Positions 25,208-33,780 of a stretch of DNA of 64,000 bases are shown here, piece by piece. The notes beneath the pieces were generated by a model. That model searched no databases and was not told the origin of the DNA. It saw only the letters and a program-made list of their open reading frames with translations. The number at the start of each line of letters is the position of its first letter. Position 1 is the stretch's first letter. Origin of the DNA: Streptomyces sp. TSRI0281 (lineage in GTDB: Bacteria; Actinomycetota; Actinomycetes; Streptomycetales; Streptomycetaceae); NCBI RefSeq assembly GCF_001905125.1, contig NZ_LWLE01000004.1, forward strand, positions 286,529 to 350,528, given 5' to 3'. The position numbers and the translations under genes were made by a program.

Positions 25208-27322
25208 TCATTCCTCCTCGCTCAGGAACGAGGCGATCAGTTCCGCGAATTCGTCCGGTGCCGCGATCCGGACGCCCAGGTCCTCCGCCTTGGTGCGCTT
25301 CGATCCGGCCTTCTCCCCGGCGACCAGAAGGCTCGTGCGCTTGGAGACGCTGGAGGAGGACTTCCCGCCGGCCCGCTCGATCAGCTCGTTCATCTGGTTG
25401 CGGGACAACTTCTCCAGGCTGCCCGTCATGGCCCCGGTGACCACCACGGTCATCCCGTCCAGCGGCAGGTCCGACGGTGCGACGGCGGTCTGCGCGCCCG
25501 CTTCCCCGTCCGCCTCCCCGTGCTGCTCGGTCCCGGGCTCCGGCGGCGGCGTGGCGCCGGGCTCCGTCATGTTGACTCCGGCGCTCACCAGCTTCTCGAT
25601 CAGCGGGGCCAGCTCCGCCAGCTCCGCGACCACGCCCGCCGCCTTCTCCTTGCCGATGCCGTCGACCAGTTGGAGCGTCTCGATATCGGCGGCGACGATC
25701 CGGTCCATGGTCGCGAAGTAGCGGGCGATCCGGCGGGACATGGAACGTCCCGTGCCCCGTACTCCCAGGGCGCAGAAGACGCGGGAGAGCGGGCGGGTCC
25801 GGGCCGTCCCGATGGCGGCCAGCAGATTGTCGGTGGAGGTCTCGCCCATCCGGTCGAGGGCGAGCAACTGCTCCCGCTCCAGGGTGAAGAGGTCGGCGAA
25901 ATCGGTGACCAGCCCCGCGTCGACGAGCTGGACGACACGGGTGGCGCCCAGTCCCTCGATGTCGAGCTGGTCGCGGCCGGCGGCATAGGACACGGAGGCG
26001 ACCAGCCGGCAGTCACGGCCCCGGGTGCAGCGCCAGCGCTGCTCGCTCGTGTCGATCTCGGAGCCGCACTGCGGGCAGCTCGCGGGGAACTCGATCGGCT
26101 GCTCGTCACCGGTCCGCAGATGCGCGACGGGCGCTTCGATGCGCGGAATGATGTCGCCCGCCTTGTAGACCATCACCTGGTCCCCGAGCCGCAGATCGCG
26201 GCGGGTGATGTCGGCGGGGTTGTGCAGGGTGGCGTAGCCGACGGTCGACCCGTCGATCTCCACGGGCTCCAGCACCGCACGCGGCGCGATGATGCCGGTG
26301 CGGCCCACATTCCACTCGACGGCCAGGAGACGGGTGACCTTCTCCACGGCCGGAAGCTTGTACGCGATGGCCCAGCGCGGCGCCCGGGTCCCGGAACCGG
26401 CCTCGCGCTGGTCGGCGGCGAGGTCCGCCTTGATGACGATGCCGTCGATACCGAACGGCAGCGTGGCCCGCAGAGCTCCGATCTCCGCCACCCTCGACTG
26501 CACCGCCTCGACCGTGGTGACCGTGCGCGGGGCGACCTCCGTGTCCGCCGCCGTGTGCACGCCGAGCCCGGCGACGTACGCCAGGACCTCGCTGTGCGGC
26601 AGCTCGGCCAGGGTGTCGGTCAGCTCCCCGGAACCGGGCAGCGCGAGCGCCCCGTACGCGAAGAAGGTCATCTCCACCCGGTAGGGCCGGTCCTTGGCGC
26701 GCAGGGTGCCGGCCGCCCCGTTGCGCGGATTGGCGAAGGGGGCTCCGCCGTGTTCCGTGCGCACCGTGTTGGCCTGTTCGAACTGCTCGTCCGTCATGAG
26801 GATCTCGCCGCGCACCTCGATGGTGACCGGTGCGTCGAGCCGCTCGGGGAGGCCGAGCACCGTACCGATGGCGTGCGAGACGTCCTCGCCCGCGGTGCCG
26901 TCGCCCCGGGTGATCAGCCGGTCGAGCCGTCCCTGCTCGTACCGGGCGGCCACGGCGAGGCCGTCGAGCTTGGGCTCCACGCTCCAGGCGGCCACCGGTC
27001 TGCCGATCCGCCGCTCCAGGGAGACGGTCCAGGTGGCGAACTGCTCGGCGGAGAAGACGTTGTCCAACGACAGCATGGGCACCGTGTGCGGTATGTCGCC
27101 GACGGCCGCGCCACCCGCGACCTTGCCCGTCGGCGAGGCTGCCAGCACCTCCTGCGGGTGCGCGTCCTCGTAGGCGGCGATCCCGCGTGCCAGCCGGTCG
27201 TACGCGTCGTCGTCGAGCGGGCTCTCGCCCGTGGCGTAGTACGCGGCGGCGGCCTGCGACGCCTGCTCGACAGCGGCGGCGTAGGAGGACGCGTCGGCGA
27301 GCACAACAGCTGAGTTCGTCAT
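25208..27322 (-). CDS. ligA: NAD-dependent DNA ligase, probably the second (non-essential) copy
   Basis: 704 aa with all LigA domains: Ia helices, adenylation motif [16 protein letters not shown] (catalytic Lys near 118), [28 protein letters not shown]-fold [19 protein letters not shown], a Cys4 zinc site (CPQC...C...C), HhH repeats, and a BRCT domain at the end ([19 protein letters not shown]). A 35-residue Pro/Glu/Gly-rich linker separates HhH and BRCT. It seals nicks with NAD. Its position among arm-type genes rather than replication genes suggests a paralogue of the housekeeping ligase. Its start codon overlaps the start of the divergent oxygenase remnant. Confidence 0.93.
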   Translation of the reverse strand: MTNSAVVLADASSYAAAVEQASQAAAAYYATGESPLDDDAYDRLARGIAAYEDAHPQEVLAASPTGKVAGGAAVGDIPHTVPMLSLDNVFSAEQFATWTVSLERRIGRPVAAWSVEPKLDGLAVAARYEQGRLDRLITRGDGTAGEDVSHAIGTVLGLPERLDAPVTIEVRGEILMTDEQFEQANTVRTEHGGAPFANPRNGAAGTLRAKDRPYRVEMTFFAYGALALPGSGELTDTLAELPHSEVLAYVAGLGVHTAADTEVAPRTVTTVEAVQSRVAEIGALRATLPFGIDGIVIKADLAADQREAGSGTRAPRWAIAYKLPAVEKVTRLLAVEWNVGRTGIIAPRAVLEPVEIDGSTVGYATLHNPADITRRDLRLGDQVMVYKAGDIIPRIEAPVAHLRTGDEQPIEFPASCPQCGSEIDTSEQRWRCTRGRDCRLVASVSYAAGRDQLDIEGLGATRVVQLVDAGLVTDFADLFTLEREQLLALDRMGETSTDNLLAAIGTARTRPLSRVFCALGVRGTGRSMSRRIARYFATMDRIVAADIETLQLVDGIGKEKAAGVVAELAELAPLIEKLVSAGVNMTEPGATPPPEPGTEQHGEADGEAGAQTAVAPSDLPLDGMTVVVTGAMTGSLEKLSRNQMNELIERAGGKSSSSVSKRTSLLVAGEKAGSKRTKAEDLGVRIAAPDEFAELIASFLSEEE

Positions 27323-28197
27323 GGCCACCATCCTGCCGCCCACCACTGACAACGCCCGATGGACGGATCTACGGGAACAGAGCGATGTCGAGGTGGCGTT
27401 CGTCGCCGCACGGGCGTTCTTCGCCCTTCCCGAAGAAGTCAAAGCCACATACCCGCTGCGGAAGGGAACGAATTCCGGCTGGGAGAGCCGGAGTCAGGTA
27501 CGGCCTTCGATCGGTACTCCGGACACCAAGGAGTCGTACCAGGTCACCCGCCCGCTCATGACGGGGCTCTGGCCCGACGACAGTGAGATCGCGGGATTCC
27601 GGACGACCGTCCTGGAATTCGAGGCGCAGTGCCGGCAGGTCGCCCTGCGGGTGCTGTCCTGCTTCGCCGACCGGCTGGGATTCGCCAGGGACTTCTTCGA
27701 CGCCGCTCACGACCCGACGGCGGATTCGTACCGCAGCACTCTGCGCATGCTGCACTATTTCGCGGTCCCGGCCCGTGCGCGCGGCTCCATGGACACCTGG
27801 CGTGCTGGCGCGCACACCGATTTCGACTGTCTCACCCTGCTGTTCCAGCAGGAAGGGCAGGACGGTCTCCAGGTCTGCCCGGGAAAGGAGGCGGAGGCCG
27901 AGGAATGGACACCGATCGTGCCGTCCGCGGATTCCATCACCTGCAACATCGGCGCCATGCTGATGCGCTGGAGCGACGACCGGCTGCCGTCGAATTTCCA
28001 CCGGGTGCGGGATCCGGGCCCGGACGAATACCAGGGCGCCCGTTACAACCTGGCGTTCTTCGCCCAGGCGAACGATGACGTGGTGATCGAGAGCCCCGGC
28101 TCCAGCTATCCGCCGATCACCGCCGGGGAATATCTGCGGCAGCGGATCAGCGCCCACTTCGCGGGCCCGCGCACCGGCTGGACATCACCCGGCCCGG
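27321..28197 (+). CDS. Isopenicillin N synthase-type 2OG-Fe(II) oxygenase, N-terminally short and lacking its own stop
   Basis: The frame from ATG 27321 encodes an oxygenase core: [16 protein letters not shown], the iron ligands in [13 protein letters not shown] (His, Asp) and PSNFHRV (His), and the 2OG arginine in GARYNLAFF. The first ~50 residues of the family (the GFFxxxxHG part of the N-terminal domain) are absent, and an in-frame TAG upstream shows they are not simply unannotated. The domain ends near 28170, but no in-frame stop follows until 30731, because the frame runs antisense through the next gene. I read it as a damaged gene whose ends were replaced by rearrangement; the catalytic residues are still intact. 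Confidence 0.6.
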
Positions 28198-30497
28198 GGC
28201 TCGCCCCAGCCAGGACTGCCGGGCACCGCCCCGTCGGAGCCGGAGTCGGAGCCGGAGTCGGAGCCGGAGTCGGAGCCGGAGTCGGAGCCGGAGTCGGAGC
28301 CGGAGTCGGAGCCGGAGTCGGTGCCGGATTGCGCGCCGGTGCCCGCACCGGCGTCGGTGCCCGGGAAGGGCTCGTCCGCCCGCGCCGCACCGGTGAAACC
28401 CTCCGAACGCAACGGCACCTGCGGCCCCGAGAGCTCGCTCAGCCAACGGCTCAGTACCCGGTGCACGGTCTCGGCGCCCACCAGGCCGCCCCCGGACGAC
28501 GGGGGCGTGCCGTGGGCGGCCTCGGCGGCGACGATGTCCAGCGGGTCCGTCATGGCGCGCGGCCACAGCAGGAAGGGGCGCGACTGCTCACCGCCCAGCC
28601 CGCCGTGCGAGCCGATCTGCTCCTCGAAGGCGTGGACGAAGCCGGTGTCGGGGTCGTACATCGAATTGACCATCACATCCGCGACGTGCGGGAAGGTGTC
28701 GGTGCGCCGCACCGCGGCCGCCGCACCCGCGCCGAAGACGGCCAGCGGCCCCGCCCCGTCCACCAGCTCCCGCACCGGGACCTCGGCCCCGCCCGGCCCC
28801 AGCACCACGGAGCCGTGTTCCTCGCTGCGTACGAGGAGGAAGCCGATCCCCGGATGGTTGGCGAGCGTGCTGAGCAGCGCGGGGTGGCGGCGGTCGAGCT
28901 GTTCGCGCGAGGCACGGCCCTCGATGTCCGGGAAGGACAGCAGCCCCAGGTTGCCGGAGGCGAGCACGATCGGGTCGGAGGGCCTGGCACGGTGTTCGGC
29001 CTCCTTCTCCTCCACCGGGCGGTGCAGCGCGATCCGTACCGCGTCGCGCGCCTCCGAAGCACTGCGGGTGCGCTGCGCCCTGCGCGGTACGGGCAGCCCG
29101 CAGCCCGCGCGCACGAGGTCCTTGAGGGTCAGCCCGTACGTTCCGGCGAACGTCTCCCCCGGGCTCTGGCCGTGGTCGGAGAGCAGCACGATCCGGTAGG
29201 TCCTCGGCGTGTGGTCGGCGACCTTCGCGATGAGGGCGAGGGAGCGGTCGAGCCGTTCGAGGACCTTCTCCGCGTCGCGGCTGTGCGGCCCGGAGTGATG
29301 GGCGACCTCGTCGTAGGCGACGAGGTCGGCGTAGACGGCGGTGCGTCCGGCGAACATGTCGCCGATGACGGCGGAGACCACCACATCGCGTTCCACGACG
29401 GTCGCGAACGCCCGGATGAAGGGGTAGAGACCGCCCCGCTTGATCCTGGGCGTGTCCTTGCGCACCCGGGACCTGGTCGACTGGCCGATCTCGCGGCAGA
29501 CCTCGGCGACGAAGGACAGGGCGGTACGGACGGCGTTGGCCGGGTCGGAGAAGTACGCGAAGTACCCGGCGCGGGACCGGCGCCCCTTGCCGCGCCGGGC
29601 GGCCATCGAGAGCACGAGGGCGAGCTGGTCGGCGCCGCCGCTGAAGAGGTTGCCACGGCTCGCGCCGTCGACGGTGAGCAGTCCGCCGTCGTGGGTGCGT
29701 CTGATGGCCCGGCGCTGCATTTCGAGGGCGCTCGCCGGTCTGCTGGAGACCATGACGGTGCCGGTCTCCTTCTCGTACCAGCGGAAGGCGGGCACGTCGT
29801 GGTTGCTGCCGTGCAGGATGGCGAGCTGGCTGGCGCCGGTCTGGCTGGACCAGTCGGTGCGCCAGGGGGTGAGCCGGTGGCCGGACTCGTCCGCGATCCA
29901 GCCGGCCACGGTCGGCATCAGTCCGTCGGCCGCCGCCCCGGTCAGGACGTCATGGCCGACGCCGTCGAGCTGGAGGAAGACGGTGCCGGGCGGTCCGCCG
30001 CGGCCGCCGTCCGCGGTACCGGCCGTGCCGCTGCGGCGGCGGCGCCGGTCGGCGAGCCGGGAGAGCCTGCGCCGGTAGGCGTCGTCGTCCCGGACCGCGA
30101 GGGCGGTGGAGGTCGCGGAGGCGACGGCGGACATGACGGCGGCGACGACCACCGCCGTCTCCGGGTCGGCCGCGCCGCGCCCGTCCGGGATGAGCCGCAG
30201 CGCGATCAGCAACAGGGAGCCGTTGAGGAAGAAGACCAGCATCCCGAGGACGAGGGCGGGCACGATGAGCAGCGCCCGGACGAGGACGGGCCAGACCAGC
30301 GCGGAGAGCAGGCCGAACGCGCCCGCGCCCCAGGCGGCGGTGAACGCGGTCTTGGTGATGCTGTCGCCGTCGTCGGACTGGAGCTGGAAGTCGGGCAGAA
30401 TCCCGGCGAGCACCAGCATCGTCAGGGTCGACACCGCCCACACCGCGATCACGCGCATCAGGGCTCTGCCGGCCGTACGCCATCGCCCGTCACCCAC
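28185..30497 (-). CDS. Membrane-anchored alkaline-phosphatase-superfamily (type I phosphodiesterase-like) protein
   Basis: 770 aa. The N-terminal ~130 residues contain four membrane segments resembling phage-holin-family proteins (LMRVIAVWAVSTLTML, RALLIVPALVLGMLVFFLNG). From about residue 175 a phosphatase-fold domain follows: VFLQLDGVGHDVL, TDWSSQTGASQLAILHG, VAYDEVAHHSG, VLLSDHGQSPGETF. Metal-binding Asp and His residues are in place. The tail (last ~50 residues) is a Ser-Asp-Gly repeat. Annotated relatives are called nucleotide pyrophosphatase or alkaline phosphatase; the substrate is unknown. The GTG at 30497 is preferred because AGGGGG sits seven bases upstream; an ATG at 30512 overlaps that site. 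Confidence 0.85.
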   Translation of the reverse strand: MGDGRWRTAGRALMRVIAVWAVSTLTMLVLAGILPDFQLQSDDGDSITKTAFTAAWGAGAFGLLSALVWPVLVRALLIVPALVLGMLVFFLNGSLLLIALRLIPDGRGAADPETAVVVAAVMSAVASATSTALAVRDDDAYRRRLSRLADRRRRRSGTAGTADGGRGGPPGTVFLQLDGVGHDVLTGAAADGLMPTVAGWIADESGHRLTPWRTDWSSQTGASQLAILHGSNHDVPAFRWYEKETGTVMVSSRPASALEMQRRAIRRTHDGGLLTVDGASRGNLFSGGADQLALVLSMAARRGKGRRSRAGYFAYFSDPANAVRTALSFVAEVCREIGQSTRSRVRKDTPRIKRGGLYPFIRAFATVVERDVVVSAVIGDMFAGRTAVYADLVAYDEVAHHSGPHSRDAEKVLERLDRSLALIAKVADHTPRTYRIVLLSDHGQSPGETFAGTYGLTLKDLVRAGCGLPVPRRAQRTRSASEARDAVRIALHRPVEEKEAEHRARPSDPIVLASGNLGLLSFPDIEGRASREQLDRRHPALLSTLANHPGIGFLLVRSEEHGSVVLGPGGAEVPVRELVDGAGPLAVFGAGAAAAVRRTDTFPHVADVMVNSMYDPDTGFVHAFEEQIGSHGGLGGEQSRPFLLWPRAMTDPLDIVAAEAAHGTPPSSGGGLVGAETVHRVLSRWLSELSGPQVPLRSEGFTGAARADEPFPGTDAGAGTGAQSGTDSGSDSGSDSGSDSGSDSGSDSGSDSGSDGAVPGSPGWGEPRAG
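28234..28317. repeat. Seven perfect tandem copies of a 12-bp unit
   Basis: TCGGAGCCGGAG repeated seven times, followed by a degenerate eighth copy. On the minus strand it encodes Ser-Asp-Ser-Gly repeats at the C-terminus of the phosphodiesterase-like protein; on the plus strand it reads as Gly-Val-Gly-Ala in the run-on oxygenase frame. Confidence 0.95.
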
Positions 30498-30665
30498 GCC
30501 GTTCCCCCTCATGTCCGGGCCCGGCCGTCGTGGGCCCGGACCCAGCCTTTCACAGCGGTGCCCACGGGCCGCGGTGCGGACGGGCGGGGGCGACGGGCGG
30601 CGGCCGGGCTGATCAGCGGCTGTCCTGACCCGGCCGGGTCAGGACAGCCGGAACGACGAGCCGGA

Positions 30666-31070
30666 TCAACAGCCGTCGTAACCGGCGGTGGGCATGGAGA
30701 GCCGTCGGTGGACGCTGGCCTTCGACCGTGAGGTGTACTCCGGTTCGTCCAGACCGGCGAGCTCCAGTCGTACGCCGCGCCGCTCACACTCCGCGGTGAA
30801 GTCCCGGACCGAGGTGAGCGCACGGGCGAGCACCCGGTCGTTGGGCGCCACGAACAGGTCGACCCGGCCGTCCTCGATGTCGTTCCACAGGGCGTGGTGG
30901 TCGGGGCGCAGCCCGTAGACCCGGAGCTGCCGGGTGATGACGTACCCCCGGCCGGCCGCCCAGCGGGCGCACATGGCCTGCTGGCCGCGGGTGTCGACGA
31001 GGAACGGATCGCCGTCGAGCTCTTCGAGCGGCGTGAGACTGGCGATGGCCGCCACCCGTACGTCTCCCAT
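30666..31070 (-). CDS. Small serine-recombinase-fold-like protein, probably non-catalytic
   Basis: 134 aa. The pattern RVAAIASLTP, GQQAMCARWAAGRGYVITRQ, IEDGRVDLFVAPNDRVLARAL and FTAECERRGVRLELAGL follows the order of a resolvase catalytic domain (nucleophile strand, Q-x3-C-x3-A-x2-G helix, the RSL-like region and the RGVxL strand). A clear catalytic serine context (ARVSTDEQ) and the DRLSR motif are absent, and there is no DNA-binding domain. So the fold is suggested but recombinase activity is unlikely. The function is unknown. The ATG at 31070 is in a normal position for this start. Confidence 0.55.
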   Translation of the reverse strand: MGDVRVAAIASLTPLEELDGDPFLVDTRGQQAMCARWAAGRGYVITRQLRVYGLRPDHHALWNDIEDGRVDLFVAPNDRVLARALTSVRDFTAECERRGVRLELAGLDEPEYTSRSKASVHRRLSMPTAGYDGC

Positions 31071-31250
31071 GGACGGTCCCCCCGCACTAGGAATTCTGCG
31101 CCCGACCCTACCCCTTCGGTAGCCGTCCGTAACCGGTCGCATCCGTGCGGAACGGGCCGACAAGGCGTGCACCGGCGTGCCACCGGCGCGCGGCGCTTAC
31201 GCTCGTACCCGGGGACAGGATTCACAGGGGGACGAGCGAGGAGGCGGGGC

Positions 31251-32033
31251 GTGCCGGTGGAGGTCACCTGGTGGGGTCATGCCACCTGCACGGTCGAGGA
31301 TTCCGGCGTCCGGCTGCTGACCGATCCGCTGTTCGTACGGCGCTTCGCGCATCTGCGCCGCCGCCGGGGCGAGGTGCCGCCACCCCTGGCGGCGGTGGCC
31401 GATGTGGTCCTGATCTCGCATCTGCACTCCGACCATCTGCATCTGCCGTCGCTGGCGCGGCTGGCTCCCGGCAGCCGGCTGATCGTGCCGAGCGGAGCGG
31501 TGGCCGCCGTGGCGGGGCTGCGGATGCTGCGCCGGATGCGCGGGCTCCTCATCAGCGAGGTGGCGCCGGGCGACGTGGTACGGGTCGGCGAGGTACGGGT
31601 ACGGGCGGTCCCCGCGCTGCACGACGGGCGGCGGCTGCCGGTCGGCCCGCGTCGGGTGCCCGCGCTCGGCTATGTGGTCGAGGGGGAGGCGCGGACGTAC
31701 TTCGCCGGTGACACCGGTCTGTTCGACGGGATGGCCGAAGCGGTGGGTCCGGTGGACGTGGCGCTGCTTCCGGTGGGCGGCTGGGGGCCGAACCTCGGCC
31801 ACAGCCATCTGAACCCGGCCCGTGCCGCCGAGGCGCTGACCCGGCTGGAGCCGAGTTCGGCGGTGCCGGTGCACTACGGCACGTACTGGCCGATCGGGAT
31901 GGACGGTGTGCGGCCGCACGAGTTCCACTCACCGGGCGACGAGTTCGTCCGGCAGGCGGCGCTGGTGGCCCCGAAGGTGGCGGTGCACGTGCTGGGGCAC
32001 GGCGAGCGGGTCCGGCCGGAGGCCGGCCGGTGA
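31251..32033 (+). CDS. UlaG-like metallo-beta-lactamase fold hydrolase
   Basis: 260 aa. It shows TWWGHATCTVEDSG at the N-terminus, the metal motif HLHSDHLH (HxHxDH) near residue 63, YFAGDTGLF and PVHYGTYWPIG. This is the L-ascorbate-lactonase-like or NAPE-PLD-like subgroup. The GTG at 31251 has GAGGAGG upstream. Its stop overlaps the DedA start (GTGA), so the two are co-translated. The substrate is unknown. Confidence 0.87.
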   Translation: MPVEVTWWGHATCTVEDSGVRLLTDPLFVRRFAHLRRRRGEVPPPLAAVADVVLISHLHSDHLHLPSLARLAPGSRLIVPSGAVAAVAGLRMLRRMRGLLISEVAPGDVVRVGEVRVRAVPALHDGRRLPVGPRRVPALGYVVEGEARTYFAGDTGLFDGMAEAVGPVDVALLPVGGWGPNLGHSHLNPARAAEALTRLEPSSAVPVHYGTYWPIGMDGVRPHEFHSPGDEFVRQAALVAPKVAVHVLGHGERVRPEAGR

Positions 32034-32659
32034 TCCACGAGATCCAGGGAGTGGTGCGGGAGCTGCCGACCGAGTCGACACAGCAGGCGGTCGGTTATCC
32101 GTCGTTGTTCCTTCTGGTGGCCCTGGGGTCGCTGGTTCCGGTGGTACCGACGGGTGCGTTGGTGAGTTCGGCGGCGGTGGTGGCGTTCCATCAGACGGCA
32201 CCCTTCGCGTTGCTCGTGGTGTTCGTCGTGGCGTCGGCTGCCGCGTTCCTCGGGGACATCTGCCTGTACTGGCTGGGGAAGCGCGGGGTCCGCTCCAAGA
32301 ACGGTTCGAAGTGGCTCAGGGCGATCAGCGACCGGGCCGCTCCGGAGCGGCTGGCCCAGGCGCAGCAGAAGCTCCAGGAGCACGGGGCGATGGTGCTGGT
32401 GCTGTCCCGGCTGGTGCCGGCCGGGCGGATTCCGGTGATGCTGGCCTGTCTGCTCGGCCGGATGCCGCTGCGGCGGTTCGCGCGGGGTGATGTACCGGCG
32501 TGCCTGGCGTGGGCGGCGACGTATCAGCTGATCGGCATTCTGGGCGGTTCGCTCTTCCCCGAGCCATGGCAGGGGGTGGTCGCGGCGGTGGGTCTGACGC
32601 TGCTGATCAGCGCGGCTCCGGCGGTGTGGCGCAGGCTGCGGACGAAGCTCGGTCACTGA
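32030..32659 (+). CDS. DedA (SNARE-associated) family membrane protein
   Basis: 209 aa with about five hydrophobic segments. The family pattern is present: PSLFLLVALGSLVPVVPTGA, AFLGDICLYWLGKRGV, LVLSRLVPAGRIPVMLACLLGRMP. DedA proteins act in lipid-carrier recycling and membrane homeostasis. The start is a GTG at 32030 inside the hydrolase stop. Its 3' end overlaps the convergent hydrolase gene by 53 bases. Confidence 0.85.
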   Translation: MIHEIQGVVRELPTESTQQAVGYPSLFLLVALGSLVPVVPTGALVSSAAVVAFHQTAPFALLVVFVVASAAAFLGDICLYWLGKRGVRSKNGSKWLRAISDRAAPERLAQAQQKLQEHGAMVLVLSRLVPAGRIPVMLACLLGRMPLRRFARGDVPACLAWAATYQLIGILGGSLFPEPWQGVVAAVGLTLLISAAPAVWRRLRTKLGH

Positions 32660-33707
32660 AGCCGTCGAGTACGCGCGAGGCGCCGATGGGCAGGTCCCAG
32701 AGGTGTTCGCGCGGGTGACCGGCCCGCCGCCAGGCGGTACGGAGCCGGGTGAGCGGTTCGCGCACCGGCTCGGCCGAGAGCAGGAACGTCGCCCAGTGCA
32801 TCGGTGCCATGGCGCGGGCCCCGAGGTCCTCGTACGCCTGTACGGCCTCCTCGGGGTCGGTGTGCACATCGGCGAGCCACCAGCGTGGTTCGTACGCTCC
32901 GATCGGCAGCATCGCCAGATCGAGACCGGGGTGGCGGCGGCCGATCTCCTTGAACCAGTGGCCGTATCCGGTGTCCCCGGCGAAGTAGATCCGCCGCCCG
33001 GTGCCCTGCCGGTCGCCCAGCACCCAGCCGCCCCAGAGGGACCGGCAGGTGTCGATGAGCGTGCGTTTGGACCAGTGGTGGGAAGGGACGAAGTCGAAGC
33101 GGACGCCGTCGAGCTCCGCCGACTCCCACCAGTCGAGTTCGGTGACGCGGGTGAAGCGCCGGCGCCGGAACCAGCGGCCGAGACCCGCGGGGACGAACAA
33201 CGGGGTCTCCCTCGGCAGCCGGCGCAGGGTGGGGGCGTCGAGGTGGTCGTAGTGGTTGTGGCTGATCACGACCGCGTCCACGGGCGGCAGATCCTCCCAG
33301 CGGACGCCCACCGGCGTGATCCTGGCCGGGGTGCCGAGGATGCGCCGGGACCAGACGGGGTCGGTCAGGACCGTGAGCCCGCCGATGCGGACGATCCAGC
33401 TGGCGTGTCCGGCCCAGGTGACGGCGACCGTGCCGGTGGCGGGAGCGGGCAGGGGCGCGGGGGCGTAGGGCAGCCGGTGGATGCCGCGCAGCCCTTCGGC
33501 GTTGGGCCGCAGGGAGCGCTCGCGGGCCAGTCGAGTCATGCCCCTGACACCCGGAAGGGGTGCGGTGAGGCGGTCCGCGAAGGTACGGGGCCAGGTTCTG
33601 ACCTCGCCGGGCGGACGCACGGCCGTGTCCTCGCCGAAGCGGCCCGGGGCCGTGGTCCGGTCCGTCGCGCCCGCCCCGGTGGGAGCGCGCTCGCTCTGTT
33701 CCGTCAT
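32607..33707 (-). CDS. NAPE-PLD/UlaG-like metallo-beta-lactamase fold hydrolase
   Basis: 366 aa, longer than its neighbour at 31251. Motifs: VTWAGHASWIVRIGGLTVL, the metal site SHNHYDHLD, VPSHHWSKRT, YFAGDTGYGHWF, and APMHWATF. The N-terminal ~90 residues hold the PNAEGLRGIHRL region typical of NAPE-PLD-like bacterial proteins, which cleave phosphoester or lactone bonds. The ATG at 33707 is preceded by AGGAG at eight bases. Confidence 0.88.
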   Translation of the reverse strand: MTEQSERAPTGAGATDRTTAPGRFGEDTAVRPPGEVRTWPRTFADRLTAPLPGVRGMTRLARERSLRPNAEGLRGIHRLPYAPAPLPAPATGTVAVTWAGHASWIVRIGGLTVLTDPVWSRRILGTPARITPVGVRWEDLPPVDAVVISHNHYDHLDAPTLRRLPRETPLFVPAGLGRWFRRRRFTRVTELDWWESAELDGVRFDFVPSHHWSKRTLIDTCRSLWGGWVLGDRQGTGRRIYFAGDTGYGHWFKEIGRRHPGLDLAMLPIGAYEPRWWLADVHTDPEEAVQAYEDLGARAMAPMHWATFLLSAEPVREPLTRLRTAWRRAGHPREHLWDLPIGASRVLDGFSDRASSAACATPPEPR

Positions 33708-33780
33708 CGAGAGGCTCCTGTCGGCAGAGTTCATCCCCTGCACCGGTCATCTCAGCTCGTCGTCCAGCCCACTGCACCGG

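Noticed and set aside
28234..28317. CRISPR-like array
   Set aside because: Contiguous 12-bp tandem units without spacers, inside a coding tail; no cas genes in the window.
28201..30731. Continuation of the oxygenase frame into a 1136-aa protein
   Set aside because: The part beyond 28200 is antisense to a gene with strong phosphatase and membrane motifs and is low-complexity Gly/Arg/Glu-rich.
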